Part shown: in pieces, positions 34,691 through 43,475 of the stretch
How the letters are laid out: each line of letters opens with the position of its first letter
Numbering within the stretch: the first letter of the stretch is position 1
Assembly: GCA_019247515.1 (NCBI GenBank)
Contig: JAFAOS010000040.1
Span: forward strand, 1-57,962
DNA length: 57,962 nucleotides
Direction: 5' to 3'
From: Chloroflexota bacterium
GTDB taxonomy: Bacteria; Chloroflexota; UBA6077; CF-72
Made by a program: the position numbers and the translations under genes
Notes under the pieces: generated by a model
Seen by the model: only the letters and a program-made list of their open reading frames with translations
What the model was told of the DNA's origin: nothing
The model's database searches: none

Positions 34691-35119
34691 TTAGCGACGA
34701 CCGAGCACCTGGCGCAGGTCATCGGCGCCGAACGGTCGCGCGAGATAGGCGATCGCGCCTTTGCGCATGGCTTCCGCGGCGCGGCTGTCCCAGAGGTCGG
34801 CGGTGAGCATGATGACCGACAGGTCGGGCTCTTGCTCGCGCAACCGCGTCAACGCATCGAGACCCGCGGCGTCGTCGAGGTCGAACCCCAGCAGGACGAA
34901 CTCGGGGTCCTGGTCCTCCAGCTGCTTCATTGCGGCGCCAATCCCTGGACACTGGACCGATGCGTAGCCGAGGGATTCGACCAGCCGTGCGGTGGACTGT
35001 CGGTTGGCGGAGTTTCCCTCGACGATCAGGATCGTGCGTGGCACGACTGGCTTCGGCTCGCGATGCAGCCACCCGCGCACACGGTCAGTGAGGCCACTTA
35101 CAGAAGGCACGGAGGGCAC
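34691..35119 (-). CDS. Degenerate response-regulator receiver protein
   Basis: A 142-residue stand-alone receiver (REC) domain, residues 29-142. The fold pattern ILIVEGNSANR, FVLLGFDLDD, IMLTAD and YLARPFG is clear, but the acidic pair is Glu34-Gly35, the phospho-acceptor aspartate is Gly78 and the conserved lysine is Arg, so it is unlikely to be phosphorylated by a kinase. No kinase or output domain is attached. Starts at GTG, seven bases after TATCGT; divergent from the glutamine-synthetase-family gene by 20 bp. Confidence 0.8.
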   Translation of the reverse strand: MPSVPSVSGLTDRVRGWLHREPKPVVPRTILIVEGNSANRQSTARLVESLGYASVQCPGIGAAMKQLEDQDPEFVLLGFDLDDAAGLDALTRLREQEPDLSVIMLTADLWDSRAAEAMRKGAIAYLARPFGADDLRQVLGRR

Positions 35120-35125
35120 GCCGGG

Positions 35126-35132
35126 TACGATA
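35126..35132. promoter_or_regulatory. Symmetric bidirectional -10 core
   Basis: TACGAT on the plus strand (35126-35131) and TATCGT on the minus strand (35132-35127) overlap almost completely. They lie eight bases before GTG 35140 and seven bases before GTG 35119, so one AT core could launch two leaderless transcripts in opposite directions. Confidence 0.5.
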
Positions 35133-35139
35133 CCTCTGC

Positions 35140-36495
35140 GTGCTGCAACTCGACATGCAACGCGTCCTGGACCGGGTCAGCAGCGACAACGTCCGGACGG
35201 TGCGCTTTCTGTACTGCGACCACGCCAACGTTATTCGCGGTAAAGCGGCTCACGCTTCGGTGCTGGCCGATTTCCTCGAATCCGGCATCGGTCTGACGGT
35301 CGCCATGCAAGCGTTCACGCTGACCGAACGCCTGGCGACCGGGACTCACCTGAGCGGGGTCGGCGAGATTCGGCTGGCTCCCGATCCACGTACGTTCGCG
35401 GTGCTGCCGTACGCGGCGCGTGAGGCGCGCCTGTTGTGCGACATGTACACGCTCGATGGACAGCCGTGGGAGCTGTGTCCGCGCGCCTTCTTGCGCGAGA
35501 CGATCGATCGGGTCGGACGCCACGGATTGCGCGCCGAAGCGGCCTTCGAATACGAGTTCTATCTCGCGCGCCAGATCGACGACGGTCGCTTCGTGCCCGC
35601 CGACGACAGCCTGTGCTTCGCCTCGGACGGGATGGACCGCGAGGCGCCCGTCATCGGCGCGATCCTCGACGCGCTCGACCAGCAAGGCCTGCAGCCAGTC
35701 CAGTACTACCCGGAGCTGGGGCCGGCCCAACAAGAACTTTCGATCCAGCATGCCCCGGTGCTGGAGGCCGCCGACCGACAGATCGCGGTGCGCGAGACGG
35801 TGCGCGCCATCGCCATGCAGCACGGTCTTGTGGCGACATTTGCTCCCAGGCCCTTCGCCGACCAGGCGGGCAGCGGCTGCCACGTGCACCTGAGCCTGTG
35901 GAACGGCGATCAGAACGTCATGTACGACGCGCAGGGACAGCTGGGTCTGTCGGCGCAGGCGCGATCGTTCGTGGCAGGCGTCCTGCAGCACACGCCAGGC
36001 CTGCTGGCGATGACGTGCCCCAGTGTGAACTCGTATCAGCGGCTGGCGCCGAATATGTGGAGCTCGGCGTACACGTGCTGGGGTCCGGACAATCGCGAAG
36101 CGACGGTTCGCGTGCCTTCCCCATTCAAAGGTCGGGTGCAGGCCAGCACGAACATCGAGATCAAAGCCGTCGACGGCTCCGCCAACCCGTACCTGGCGCT
36201 GGGCGGCATCCTGGCGGCTGGACTCGACGGCATCGAGCGCGGCCTGGACCCTGGCGAGCCGTTGGCCTCGAACCCGCACGATCTGGACGAGGCGGAGCGC
36301 GAGGCCCGCGGCATCCGCCGTTATCCGGTGTCGCTGACCGACGCGCTCGACGCGCTCGAACAGGACGACGTGCTGGTGTCAGCGCTGGGTGAAGCCCGCG
36401 CCCGCGAGTTCATTGGCGTGCGCCGGGCGGAATGGTCGGACCTGGGCCGCCTGTCCATCGCCCAACAGATCGCCGCCCACTTCCGCCGCTACTAG
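35140..36495 (+). CDS. Glutamine-synthetase-family ligase
   Basis: A 451-residue protein of the glutamine synthetase superfamily. Active-site segments are EAAFEYEFYL, YYPELGPAQQELSIQHA (metal-binding glutamates), GSGCHVHLSLW (His), RLAPNMWSSAYTCWGPDNRE and NIEIKAVDGSANPYLALG. It likely makes a gamma-glutamyl amide from glutamate, an amine and ATP; the gene context (ATP-grasp amide ligase, binding protein) suggests an amine other than ammonia, as in gamma-glutamylpolyamine synthetases. The GTG at 35140 fits the leaderless hexamer; ATG 35155 is an alternative. Confidence 0.85.
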   Translation: MLQLDMQRVLDRVSSDNVRTVRFLYCDHANVIRGKAAHASVLADFLESGIGLTVAMQAFTLTERLATGTHLSGVGEIRLAPDPRTFAVLPYAAREARLLCDMYTLDGQPWELCPRAFLRETIDRVGRHGLRAEAAFEYEFYLARQIDDGRFVPADDSLCFASDGMDREAPVIGAILDALDQQGLQPVQYYPELGPAQQELSIQHAPVLEAADRQIAVRETVRAIAMQHGLVATFAPRPFADQAGSGCHVHLSLWNGDQNVMYDAQGQLGLSAQARSFVAGVLQHTPGLLAMTCPSVNSYQRLAPNMWSSAYTCWGPDNREATVRVPSPFKGRVQASTNIEIKAVDGSANPYLALGGILAAGLDGIERGLDPGEPLASNPHDLDEAEREARGIRRYPVSLTDALDALEQDDVLVSALGEARAREFIGVRRAEWSDLGRLSIAQQIAAHFRRY

Positions 36496-36567
36496 ATCGG
36501 CGCCCGGTCCGCGCGTCACCGGCCCTCTAGTCAAACGCGTCACAATTGCATACAGTCTGCAGTGGGG

Positions 36568-37818
36568 ATGGAGCATTCGTGGCGCGCGGCGCCGCTGGCA
36601 GGTTTGCTCGTCGTCCTGACCCTCGTCGCGTCAGGCTGCGCACCGGCTCGGCCTGCCACTTCGCCGGATGCGGGCGCAAACGCAGTAACCCCGCCGCCCG
36701 CCGGCGGTACCGACGTGGTCGCGCGCTACCGCCGAACCGGACAACAGGCCGCCGGCGTCTCGAGCGGCCCGATTGCGCGCTTCGGGGCGGCGCTGTCGCT
36801 CACTGGCGCCGCGCGTATGACCGGCATGGTTCAGCGCAGCGGGATCAAGCTCGCCCAGGACGAAATCAATGCCAGCGGCATGCTCGGCAAGACACGTCTG
36901 GAGGTCGTCGTCGACGATGACGCGTCCGATCGTGAGCAGGCCGCGGCGGTGTACCAGCGTTTCATCGAGGATAGCCACGTCGTCGCGATCCTGGGTCCGA
37001 CGCTGTCGGACACCGCGCAGAGCGTCGATCCGATCGCTCAGCAGGCGGCGGTGCCCGTGTTGGCAATTTCGAACTCCGCCAGCGGCATCACGCAGATTGG
37101 CAACTTCATTTTTCGCGGCAACTTGAGCGAAAGTCAGCTGACTCCGCAAGTGATCAGCGCGGTCCGCTCCCGCATGAAGCTGCACCGCGCGGCGCTGCTG
37201 TACAGCGACACCGACGCGAATCGCTCCGGCTCGCACGGCTTCAAAACCGGGCTGGAGAACGCCGGGGTCCACATCGCCAGCGAGCAGACCTTCGCGAAGG
37301 ATCAGACCGACTTCTCCTCGCAGCTGGAAGACATCGCCGCCTCGCAGCCTGATGCGCTGTTCGTGACCGCGCCCAGCAGCGCGGCCGCGGCCATCCTGAT
37401 TCAGGCGCGGCAGTCCTCTCCGGCGCTGCAAAAGCTGCCGATCATTGGCAGCAGCGCGTTCAATTCGGACGCGGTTCTGCGCAGCGCCGGCGATTCCGCC
37501 GAGGGCCTGATCGTCGGCAGCGGCTGGACGCTGAGCGGCCAGTCGGCGCGCAACCAGCAGTTCGTGCAGGCCTACCGACAGCGGTACGGCGTCGATCCGG
37601 ACCAGGTGGCGGCCCAGGCGTACACGGGCGTGTATATCCTGGCCAACGCGCTGAAGGTAGCTAACACGGCGAGCGACGCGCGCGCGGTGCGCGACGCACT
37701 GGAGCAAACGCACGCGCTGCCGACGCCGCTGGGCGACTTTTCCTTCAACGACGCGCACGATCCCGATTACGCGGCCACGGTGCAGGTGGTCCACCAGGGG
37801 CGGTTCCAGGCGTACTGA
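36568..37818 (+). CDS. Branched-chain-amino-acid-type ABC substrate-binding lipoprotein
   Basis: A 416-residue lipoprotein of the Leu/Ile/Val-binding (Peripla_BP_6) family: signal peptide with lipobox ending VASGC, a Pro/Ala-rich linker, then the two-lobed domain starting near ARFGAALSLTGAARMTGM and containing ILGPTLSDTAQSV, GNFIFRGNLSESQLTPQ and RAALLYSDTDANRSGSHGFK. No LivHMGF permease or ATPase genes are nearby, so it either works with a remote transporter or as a sensor. TACAGT (36551-36556) precedes; GTG 36562 is another possible start. Confidence 0.85.
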   Translation: MEHSWRAAPLAGLLVVLTLVASGCAPARPATSPDAGANAVTPPPAGGTDVVARYRRTGQQAAGVSSGPIARFGAALSLTGAARMTGMVQRSGIKLAQDEINASGMLGKTRLEVVVDDDASDREQAAAVYQRFIEDSHVVAILGPTLSDTAQSVDPIAQQAAVPVLAISNSASGITQIGNFIFRGNLSESQLTPQVISAVRSRMKLHRAALLYSDTDANRSGSHGFKTGLENAGVHIASEQTFAKDQTDFSSQLEDIAASQPDALFVTAPSSAAAAILIQARQSSPALQKLPIIGSSAFNSDAVLRSAGDSAEGLIVGSGWTLSGQSARNQQFVQAYRQRYGVDPDQVAAQAYTGVYILANALKVANTASDARAVRDALEQTHALPTPLGDFSFNDAHDPDYAATVQVVHQGRFQAY

Positions 37819-37858
37819 GTCGTCGCCGCTTGCCGCGCCGCGAGGTACGCTCGTTTCG

Positions 37859-38629
37859 ATGACGGCTCTCGCCGAACTCGCCGCGCGACTACGCGCACTG
37901 CATCACGCACCTGAACCTCTCGTCCTCCCCAACGCCTGGGACGCCGCCACCGCGCGCAGCGTGATCGACGCCGGCTTTCCCGCGGTGGCCACCACCAGCA
38001 GCGGCGTCTCCGCGGCACTCGGCTACGCCGATGGCGAACACACGCCCGTCGACGAGATGTTCAACGCCGTCCAGCGCATCACGCGCGTGGCGCCCGACGT
38101 GCCGGTCACCGCCGACATCGAATCCGGCTACGGGCTCAGCCCCGAGGACCTGGTCAAGCGACTCCTGGCCGCGGGCGCCGTCGGCTGCAACCTCGAAGAC
38201 ACCGACCACCACACCGCGCCTGGCAGCCACACGCTGCTGGACGCCGCAACGCAGCAGCGCCGACTCCAGGCCGTCAAACACGCCGCGAGCGCCCAGGGCG
38301 TCGACGTCGTGCTCAACGCACGGGTCGACGTTTTTCTGAGCCAATCCCCGTCGCTGCAGGAGGCAATCCGCCGTGCGAGGCTGTACCTCGAGGCGGGCGC
38401 GGACTGCATCTTTCCCATCGGCGCCCCTGACGAACCGACGATCGTCAGCCTGGTGAAGGAGATACCGGGTCCAGTCAACGTGATCCCCGGTTTTCGTGGT
38501 GGTCCAGGGTTGGCCAGGTTGCGCGAGCTCGGCGTGCGTCGCATCAGTTACGCCGGCCGACTCCATCGCGCGATGATGCTCGACCAGCAGCGCCGGCTTG
38601 CCGGACTCAAGGAGTGGCAGGATTTCTGA
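37859..38629 (+). CDS. Isocitrate lyase/PEP mutase superfamily protein
   Basis: A 256-residue TIM-barrel protein. Metal/substrate motifs are ADIESGYG (Asp86, Glu88) and NLEDTDH (Glu113, Asp114). It lacks the KKCGH-type catalytic cysteine of isocitrate and methylisocitrate lyases, so it belongs with the PEP mutase-like group whose reactions vary (C-C or C-P cleavage). TACGCT ends seven bases before ATG 37859, suggesting a leaderless start. The next gene starts one base after its stop. Confidence 0.85.
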   Translation: MTALAELAARLRALHHAPEPLVLPNAWDAATARSVIDAGFPAVATTSSGVSAALGYADGEHTPVDEMFNAVQRITRVAPDVPVTADIESGYGLSPEDLVKRLLAAGAVGCNLEDTDHHTAPGSHTLLDAATQQRRLQAVKHAASAQGVDVVLNARVDVFLSQSPSLQEAIRRARLYLEAGADCIFPIGAPDEPTIVSLVKEIPGPVNVIPGFRGGPGLARLRELGVRRISYAGRLHRAMMLDQQRRLAGLKEWQDF

Positions 38630-38630
38630 C

Positions 38631-39005
38631 GTGCTGAGCCAGGCGCCGATCATCGCGTTCGTCGCGGCCACCCAGCGTGAGCGAGCGCGCGCCTTCTACG
38701 CGGATGTTCTCGGCTTGCAGTTGACCGGCGAGGACCCGTTTGCCCTGACGTTCGACGCCGGCGGGACCATGTTGCGCGTCGCTTTTGTCGAACAACTCGA
38801 GCCCCAGGGTTTCACCGTGCTGGGCTGGATCGTTGCCGACATCGACGGCACCGCGCGTGACCTCGCCGCCCGCGGCGTGGAGTTCAAACGCTACACCTGG
38901 ATGGAGCAGGACGCGCTGGGCATCTGGCGCTCCCCGAGCGGAGCGCGGGTGGCGTGGTTCCCCGATCCCGACGGCAACACGCTGTCGATCACCCAGCTCG
39001 CCTGA
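38631..39005 (+). CDS. VOC/glyoxalase-family protein
   Basis: A 124-residue VOC-fold protein: FVAATQRERARAFYADVLGL starts the first beta-alpha-beta-beta-beta unit, and FKRYTWMEQDALGIWRSPSG with AWFPDPDGNTLSI the second. The usual first metal ligand (His in HxxLxV) is replaced (IIAFVA), so it may not be a metal enzyme. Starts at GTG one base after the preceding gene, hence co-translated. May be an isomerase, dioxygenase fragment or binding protein. Confidence 0.75.
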   Translation: MLSQAPIIAFVAATQRERARAFYADVLGLQLTGEDPFALTFDAGGTMLRVAFVEQLEPQGFTVLGWIVADIDGTARDLAARGVEFKRYTWMEQDALGIWRSPSGARVAWFPDPDGNTLSITQLA

Positions 39006-39027
39006 AAAACAAAAGGAGGAGTTGTTG

Positions 39028-42000
39028 ATGGACGACCGCCTGTTCAGGTCTCTCGAATGGCGCAATATTGGCCCTCACCGCGGCGGGCGGTGCGTCGCGG
39101 TGGCGGGACATCCCACCGACGCGGGCACGTTCTATTTCGGCGCCTGCGCGGGTGGCGTGTTCAAGACGACCAACGGCGGTTCACACTGGTGGAACGTCTC
39201 CGACGGGTTTTTCAACACCGCCGCGGTCGGCGCCATCGCGGTGTGCGACTCGCATCCGAACGTCGTCTACGCGGGCACCGGCGAAGCGTGCATTCGCAGC
39301 AACGTCTCGCATGGCGACGGCGTCTACCGCTCGGATGACGGTGGACACAGCTGGCGCAATCTGGGACTGGCCGCGACACGCCACATCAGCCGCGTGGCGA
39401 TCCGTCCCACCAATCCAGACATCGTGTACGTGGCGGCGCTCGGTCATGCGTGGGGTCCGAACCCGGAACGAGGCATTTATCGCTCGACCAACGGCGGCAG
39501 GTCGTGGGACCTCGTCCTGCACAAGAGCGAGCGCGCCGGGGCGGCCGACCTGACGCTGGATAGCCGCAATCCGCGCGTACTGTACGCGGCGATCTGGCAG
39601 GGGATGCGCTATCCGCACGCCGCCGAAAGCGGTGGTCCGGATTCTGGCATCTGGCGCAGTCTGGACGGCGGTGACACGTGGACGGACATCACCCGCAACA
39701 CTGGCATGAGCACGAAGCTGTTGGGCAGGATCGGCGTCACGGCTTCGCCCGCGCAGCCGGGCCGCGTCTGGGCAGTGGTCGAGGCGGAGGACGGCGCGAT
39801 GTTCCGCTCCGATGACTACGGTGAGACGTGGGAGCGCCTGTGCGACAACGCCGACCTGCGGCGGCGACCGTGGTACTACATGCATGCGTACGCCGATCCA
39901 CAAAATGCCAACACGGTATGGGTCCTGAATCTAGAGTGCTGGCGGTCTATCGACGCCGGCAAGACGTTCGAAAGCATCCCAACGCCGCACGGCGACAACC
40001 ACGGACTGTGGATTGACCCGCGCAATTCCAATCGCATGATCGAGGGCAACGACGGCGGCGCGACCGTCACCTTCGACGGTGGTCGGACCTGGTCCAGCCT
40101 GCTGAATCAGCCGACCGCGCAGTTCTACCACGTCATCGCCGACGAGCGGACGCCGTATTTCGTATACGGGTCGCAGCAGGACAACTGGGCGATGCGCGTG
40201 CCGAGCATCAGTTTCGAAGGGGCGATCTCCACAAAGGACTACACCGAGCCCGGCGGGGGTGAGAGCGGCTACATCGCAATTGGCAAGAAGCCGCCACACA
40301 TTGTCTTCGGGGGCGGCATCGGCACGGGCGCGGGTCACGGACGTCTGATCGCCTGGAATCCGGAGACCGGCCAGAAGCGGAATGTCACGGTCTGGCCGGA
40401 GGTGTTCGGCATGGGCGCCGGCGCCGATGCCATGAAGCACCGTTTCCAGTGGACCTTTCCGGTCGAGACGTCGCCACATGATGACGATACGCTGTACATC
40501 TGCTCGAACGTGGTCCACCGCTCGAGGGACAATGGCTCCAGCTGGGAAACGATCTCTCCGGACCTGACGCGCAACGATGCGACAAAAATCGCTCCGTCGG
40601 GCGGACCGATTACCGCGGACAACTCGGGCGCCGAGATCTACTGCACGATCTTTGCCTTCCGCGAGTCGCCGCACGAGGCGGGCGTATTCTGGGCTGGCTC
40701 GGACGACGGGCTGATTCACATTTCGCGCGACGGGGCGCGGTCCTGGCAGAACGTGACGCCGCCAGACGTGCCGCAGTGGGCGATGATCAACATGATCGAG
40801 CCATCGCCGCACGACGCGGGGACCGCGTACGTCGCTGTGACCTGCTACAAATCGGACGACTTGCGCCCGTATCTGTATCGCACCAACGACTATGGTGCGA
40901 CGTGGACGCGCATCACCAACGGAATCGCGGACGACGAGTTCACGCGCGTCATTCGCGAGGACCCGAACCGTCGAGGATTGCTGTACTGCGGGACCGAGCG
41001 CGGGATACTCGTGTCCTTTGACGACGGCGCCCACTGGCAGCGGCTGGAGTCCAACCTGCCGGTTACCCCGATCTGGGACCTGATCGTCAAGGGCACCGAT
41101 CTGGTCGCGGCGACGCACGGGCGCGCCTTCTGGATACTCGACGACATTACGCCGCTCCACCAGCTCCATTCGGATATTTCTGCAAAGCCGGTGCATCTGA
41201 TACGGCCGCGAGATACGATCCGCTACCGACTCTACGGCCGGGCGCAAGGCAGGTCGAAAACGCACACCAACTACAAGATGACCGGGCCAGCGACCGTCGC
41301 GTTTCGACGCGTCGAGACCGCCAGCGGCGAGTTTCAGGAGCAGTTTCTGGACGCTGGACGCAATCCGCCCAACGGCGCCATCATCCACTACTGGCTGCAA
41401 GACAAAGCGGATGCCGTACAGTTGACAATTCTCGACAGCGCTGGCAACGAAGTTCGCTCGTTCTCGAACAAGCGCGACAAATCCGCGACTTCTGAAGAGG
41501 ACGCGGCGTCGGAGCCGGCGTCCACCGAAGGCGAGGTCCAGCAGGTTACCGCCGAAGAGGAAGTCTCAGAAGAGGAAGCCGAGGAGCGCGGACCGTTCGC
41601 CCCCAATGCCGCGGGCATGAATCGTTTCGTCTGGGATTATCGCTACAAGATGCCTGAGAAGATCGAAACTGGCAGTCGTGGCTCGCGCGAGGAGGCACTC
41701 GAGGGTGTGGGCGGTCCACGCGCGTTGCCCGGTCAGTACCAGGTGCGGCTGACGGTGGGTGACCACGTGCAAACCGAGACGTTTCGGCTGCTGGCGGATC
41801 CACGCCTTCCGGTCACTCTCGAGGAGCTCCAGCGACAGTTCGAGCTCAAGATGGCGATCCGCGAGCGGACCTCGGAGACCAACACGGCGGTGAATCAGAT
41901 CCGCCGCTTGCGGGCGCAGATCGAGGCCTGGGAGAAGCGCGCGGGCTCGAAGACGGCGGTGCGCGACGCGGCTCGCGCGGCGAAGGACCAGCTGAAGAGT

Positions 42001-42258
42001 GTCGAAGCGGAGCTCATCAACGTGGACTTTGAAAAACCTCGGCCCGGGCCGAATCGACTCAAAGAAAAGTTCGACGCGCTGAGCTCGATGATCGACGAAA
42101 GCGATGACGCCCCCACGCGGGGCGCCCACGAGGTGTACGACATGCTGCGCCAACAGCTGGAAGCCCAGCAAACGCGCCTGCGCGAGGTCCTCGACGGACC
42201 CGTGGCGGAGCTCAACGCGGCAATCGCCCGCGAGGGAGTCCCCGCCGTCGGAACATAA
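39028..42258 (+). CDS. VPS10/BNR-repeat beta-propeller protein (paralogue 2)
   Basis: A 1076-residue relative of the protein at 23511-26684; N-terminal blocks such as RGGR-x4-VAG, NVSDGFF, IR-x-NVSHGDGVYRS and YVAALGHA are shared. Asp-boxes include STNGGRSW, SLDGGDTW, SDDYGETW, SRDNGSSW, SRDGARSW and SFDDGAHW. It has an acidic insert (EEEVSEEEAEERG) absent from paralogue 1. No signal peptide. A strong ribosome site GGAGGA (39015-39020) precedes ATG 39028 by seven bases. Substrate unknown. Confidence 0.86.
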   Translation: MDDRLFRSLEWRNIGPHRGGRCVAVAGHPTDAGTFYFGACAGGVFKTTNGGSHWWNVSDGFFNTAAVGAIAVCDSHPNVVYAGTGEACIRSNVSHGDGVYRSDDGGHSWRNLGLAATRHISRVAIRPTNPDIVYVAALGHAWGPNPERGIYRSTNGGRSWDLVLHKSERAGAADLTLDSRNPRVLYAAIWQGMRYPHAAESGGPDSGIWRSLDGGDTWTDITRNTGMSTKLLGRIGVTASPAQPGRVWAVVEAEDGAMFRSDDYGETWERLCDNADLRRRPWYYMHAYADPQNANTVWVLNLECWRSIDAGKTFESIPTPHGDNHGLWIDPRNSNRMIEGNDGGATVTFDGGRTWSSLLNQPTAQFYHVIADERTPYFVYGSQQDNWAMRVPSISFEGAISTKDYTEPGGGESGYIAIGKKPPHIVFGGGIGTGAGHGRLIAWNPETGQKRNVTVWPEVFGMGAGADAMKHRFQWTFPVETSPHDDDTLYICSNVVHRSRDNGSSWETISPDLTRNDATKIAPSGGPITADNSGAEIYCTIFAFRESPHEAGVFWAGSDDGLIHISRDGARSWQNVTPPDVPQWAMINMIEPSPHDAGTAYVAVTCYKSDDLRPYLYRTNDYGATWTRITNGIADDEFTRVIREDPNRRGLLYCGTERGILVSFDDGAHWQRLESNLPVTPIWDLIVKGTDLVAATHGRAFWILDDITPLHQLHSDISAKPVHLIRPRDTIRYRLYGRAQGRSKTHTNYKMTGPATVAFRRVETASGEFQEQFLDAGRNPPNGAIIHYWLQDKADAVQLTILDSAGNEVRSFSNKRDKSATSEEDAASEPASTEGEVQQVTAEEEVSEEEAEERGPFAPNAAGMNRFVWDYRYKMPEKIETGSRGSREEALEGVGGPRALPGQYQVRLTVGDHVQTETFRLLADPRLPVTLEELQRQFELKMAIRERTSETNTAVNQIRRLRAQIEAWEKRAGSKTAVRDAARAAKDQLKSVEAELINVDFEKPRPGPNRLKEKFDALSSMIDESDDAPTRGAHEVYDMLRQQLEAQQTRLREVLDGPVAELNAAIAREGVPAVGT

Positions 42259-42296
42259 ACGAACTGGAGCTGACGGACGCCGATCGCGCGCCGGTG

Positions 42297-43472
42297 CTAC
42301 GGCGAAACGCTCGCCTCCCTCGTCCGCGCCGCTGGACGTCCCCAGAGTTGCTGGCTGGCGAGCTCGGCGCCTTTGACCAGCGCGTCGAGCTTGGCCCAGC
42401 CGATCTGGGGGTGGACGCGGCCGCCCATACCGCAGTCGGTGCCGGCGATCACGTTTTCGCGACCCACCAGCTCGGCGTAGCGGATGATGCGGTCGGCCAC
42501 CAGCTCCGGATGCTCGACCACGTTGCTAGCGTGGCTGACCACACCGGGAATCAGGATCTTGCCGGGCGGAAGTTTGACGTCGCGCCAGACCTTCCACTCA
42601 TGCTCGTGACGTGGATTGCCGGCTTCCAACGAGTACGCGCCTGCCCGGATGCGCAGCATCAGATCGACGACCGAGCGCAGCGGCAAGTCGTGCGTGTGCG
42701 GACCATGCCAGCTGCCCCAGCAGATGTGGTAGCGGACGCGGTCCTCCGGCAAGCCCTCGAGCGCGTGATTCAGCGCCTCGACACGAATTTCGGCAAAACG
42801 CCGATATTCGTCCAGCGAGGGCGCCGGCACGATCATGTCGTAAGTATCCGGTAGCCCCGGATCATCCAGTTGCAACACGAAGCCGGCGTCGACGATGGCG
42901 CGGTACTCGTGCTTCATCGCATCCGCGATGGCAAACAGAAACGCCTCGTCATTCGGGTAGTACTCGTTCCACAACGAGTGCTCGATCCAGCCCGGCGCGA
43001 GCACGCACATGAATTGCTCGGTCGAGCGCGTGCCCTGCAGCGCGGTATTGAACACGCTGATGTCGCGCTGGACCTCGGCCTGACCGGTATAGGTCAGCGG
43101 CCCGGTGCACACCATCCGCTCCGCCTCGCGCGGGAACTGGAGCTCGGCATAGAATTCGGCGAACTCCAGTCGCTCGTTGGTGCGCTGCGACATCACCAGC
43201 GGCTCGCCCTCGTCGACCTTGCGAGTGGTGATGCCGCTCAGGCGCCGACCGTAATACGCGAAGCCACCGAACTTGCCGAGCTCACCGTCGCTGATGACGT
43301 CGACGCCGACCTCGATCTGGCGCCGCACGAGCGCGGCCATGCGCTCGCTGACTCCGGTCGCGGCGAACGGATCGGCCGACGACTGGGTGGCCCGCCGCAG
43401 CTCAGCCTGCTGACTACGCTCCGAGAGTCGACCCGCGTGGGTGGTGAGAATCCGATCGGTGCTGCGCTGCAT
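42297..43472 (-). CDS. MetE-like (cobalamin-independent methionine synthase family) methyltransferase
   Basis: A 391-residue TIM-barrel protein resembling the C-terminal domain of MetE. Zinc-site-like residues occur in RYHICWG, LEAGNPRHEHE and TDCGMGG; other landmarks are GVDVISDGELG and LQLDDPGLP. Stand-alone proteins of this type often accept methyl groups from donors other than folate. It is the last gene of the DUF3500-Rieske-MetE-like operon (gap of three bases), which suggests that it handles a methyl group released by or attached to the oxygenase substrate; that is inference. Confidence 0.82.
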   Translation of the reverse strand: MQRSTDRILTTHAGRLSERSQQAELRRATQSSADPFAATGVSERMAALVRRQIEVGVDVISDGELGKFGGFAYYGRRLSGITTRKVDEGEPLVMSQRTNERLEFAEFYAELQFPREAERMVCTGPLTYTGQAEVQRDISVFNTALQGTRSTEQFMCVLAPGWIEHSLWNEYYPNDEAFLFAIADAMKHEYRAIVDAGFVLQLDDPGLPDTYDMIVPAPSLDEYRRFAEIRVEALNHALEGLPEDRVRYHICWGSWHGPHTHDLPLRSVVDLMLRIRAGAYSLEAGNPRHEHEWKVWRDVKLPPGKILIPGVVSHASNVVEHPELVADRIIRYAELVGRENVIAGTDCGMGGRVHPQIGWAKLDALVKGAELASQQLWGRPAARTREASVSP

Positions 43473-43475
43473 GCC

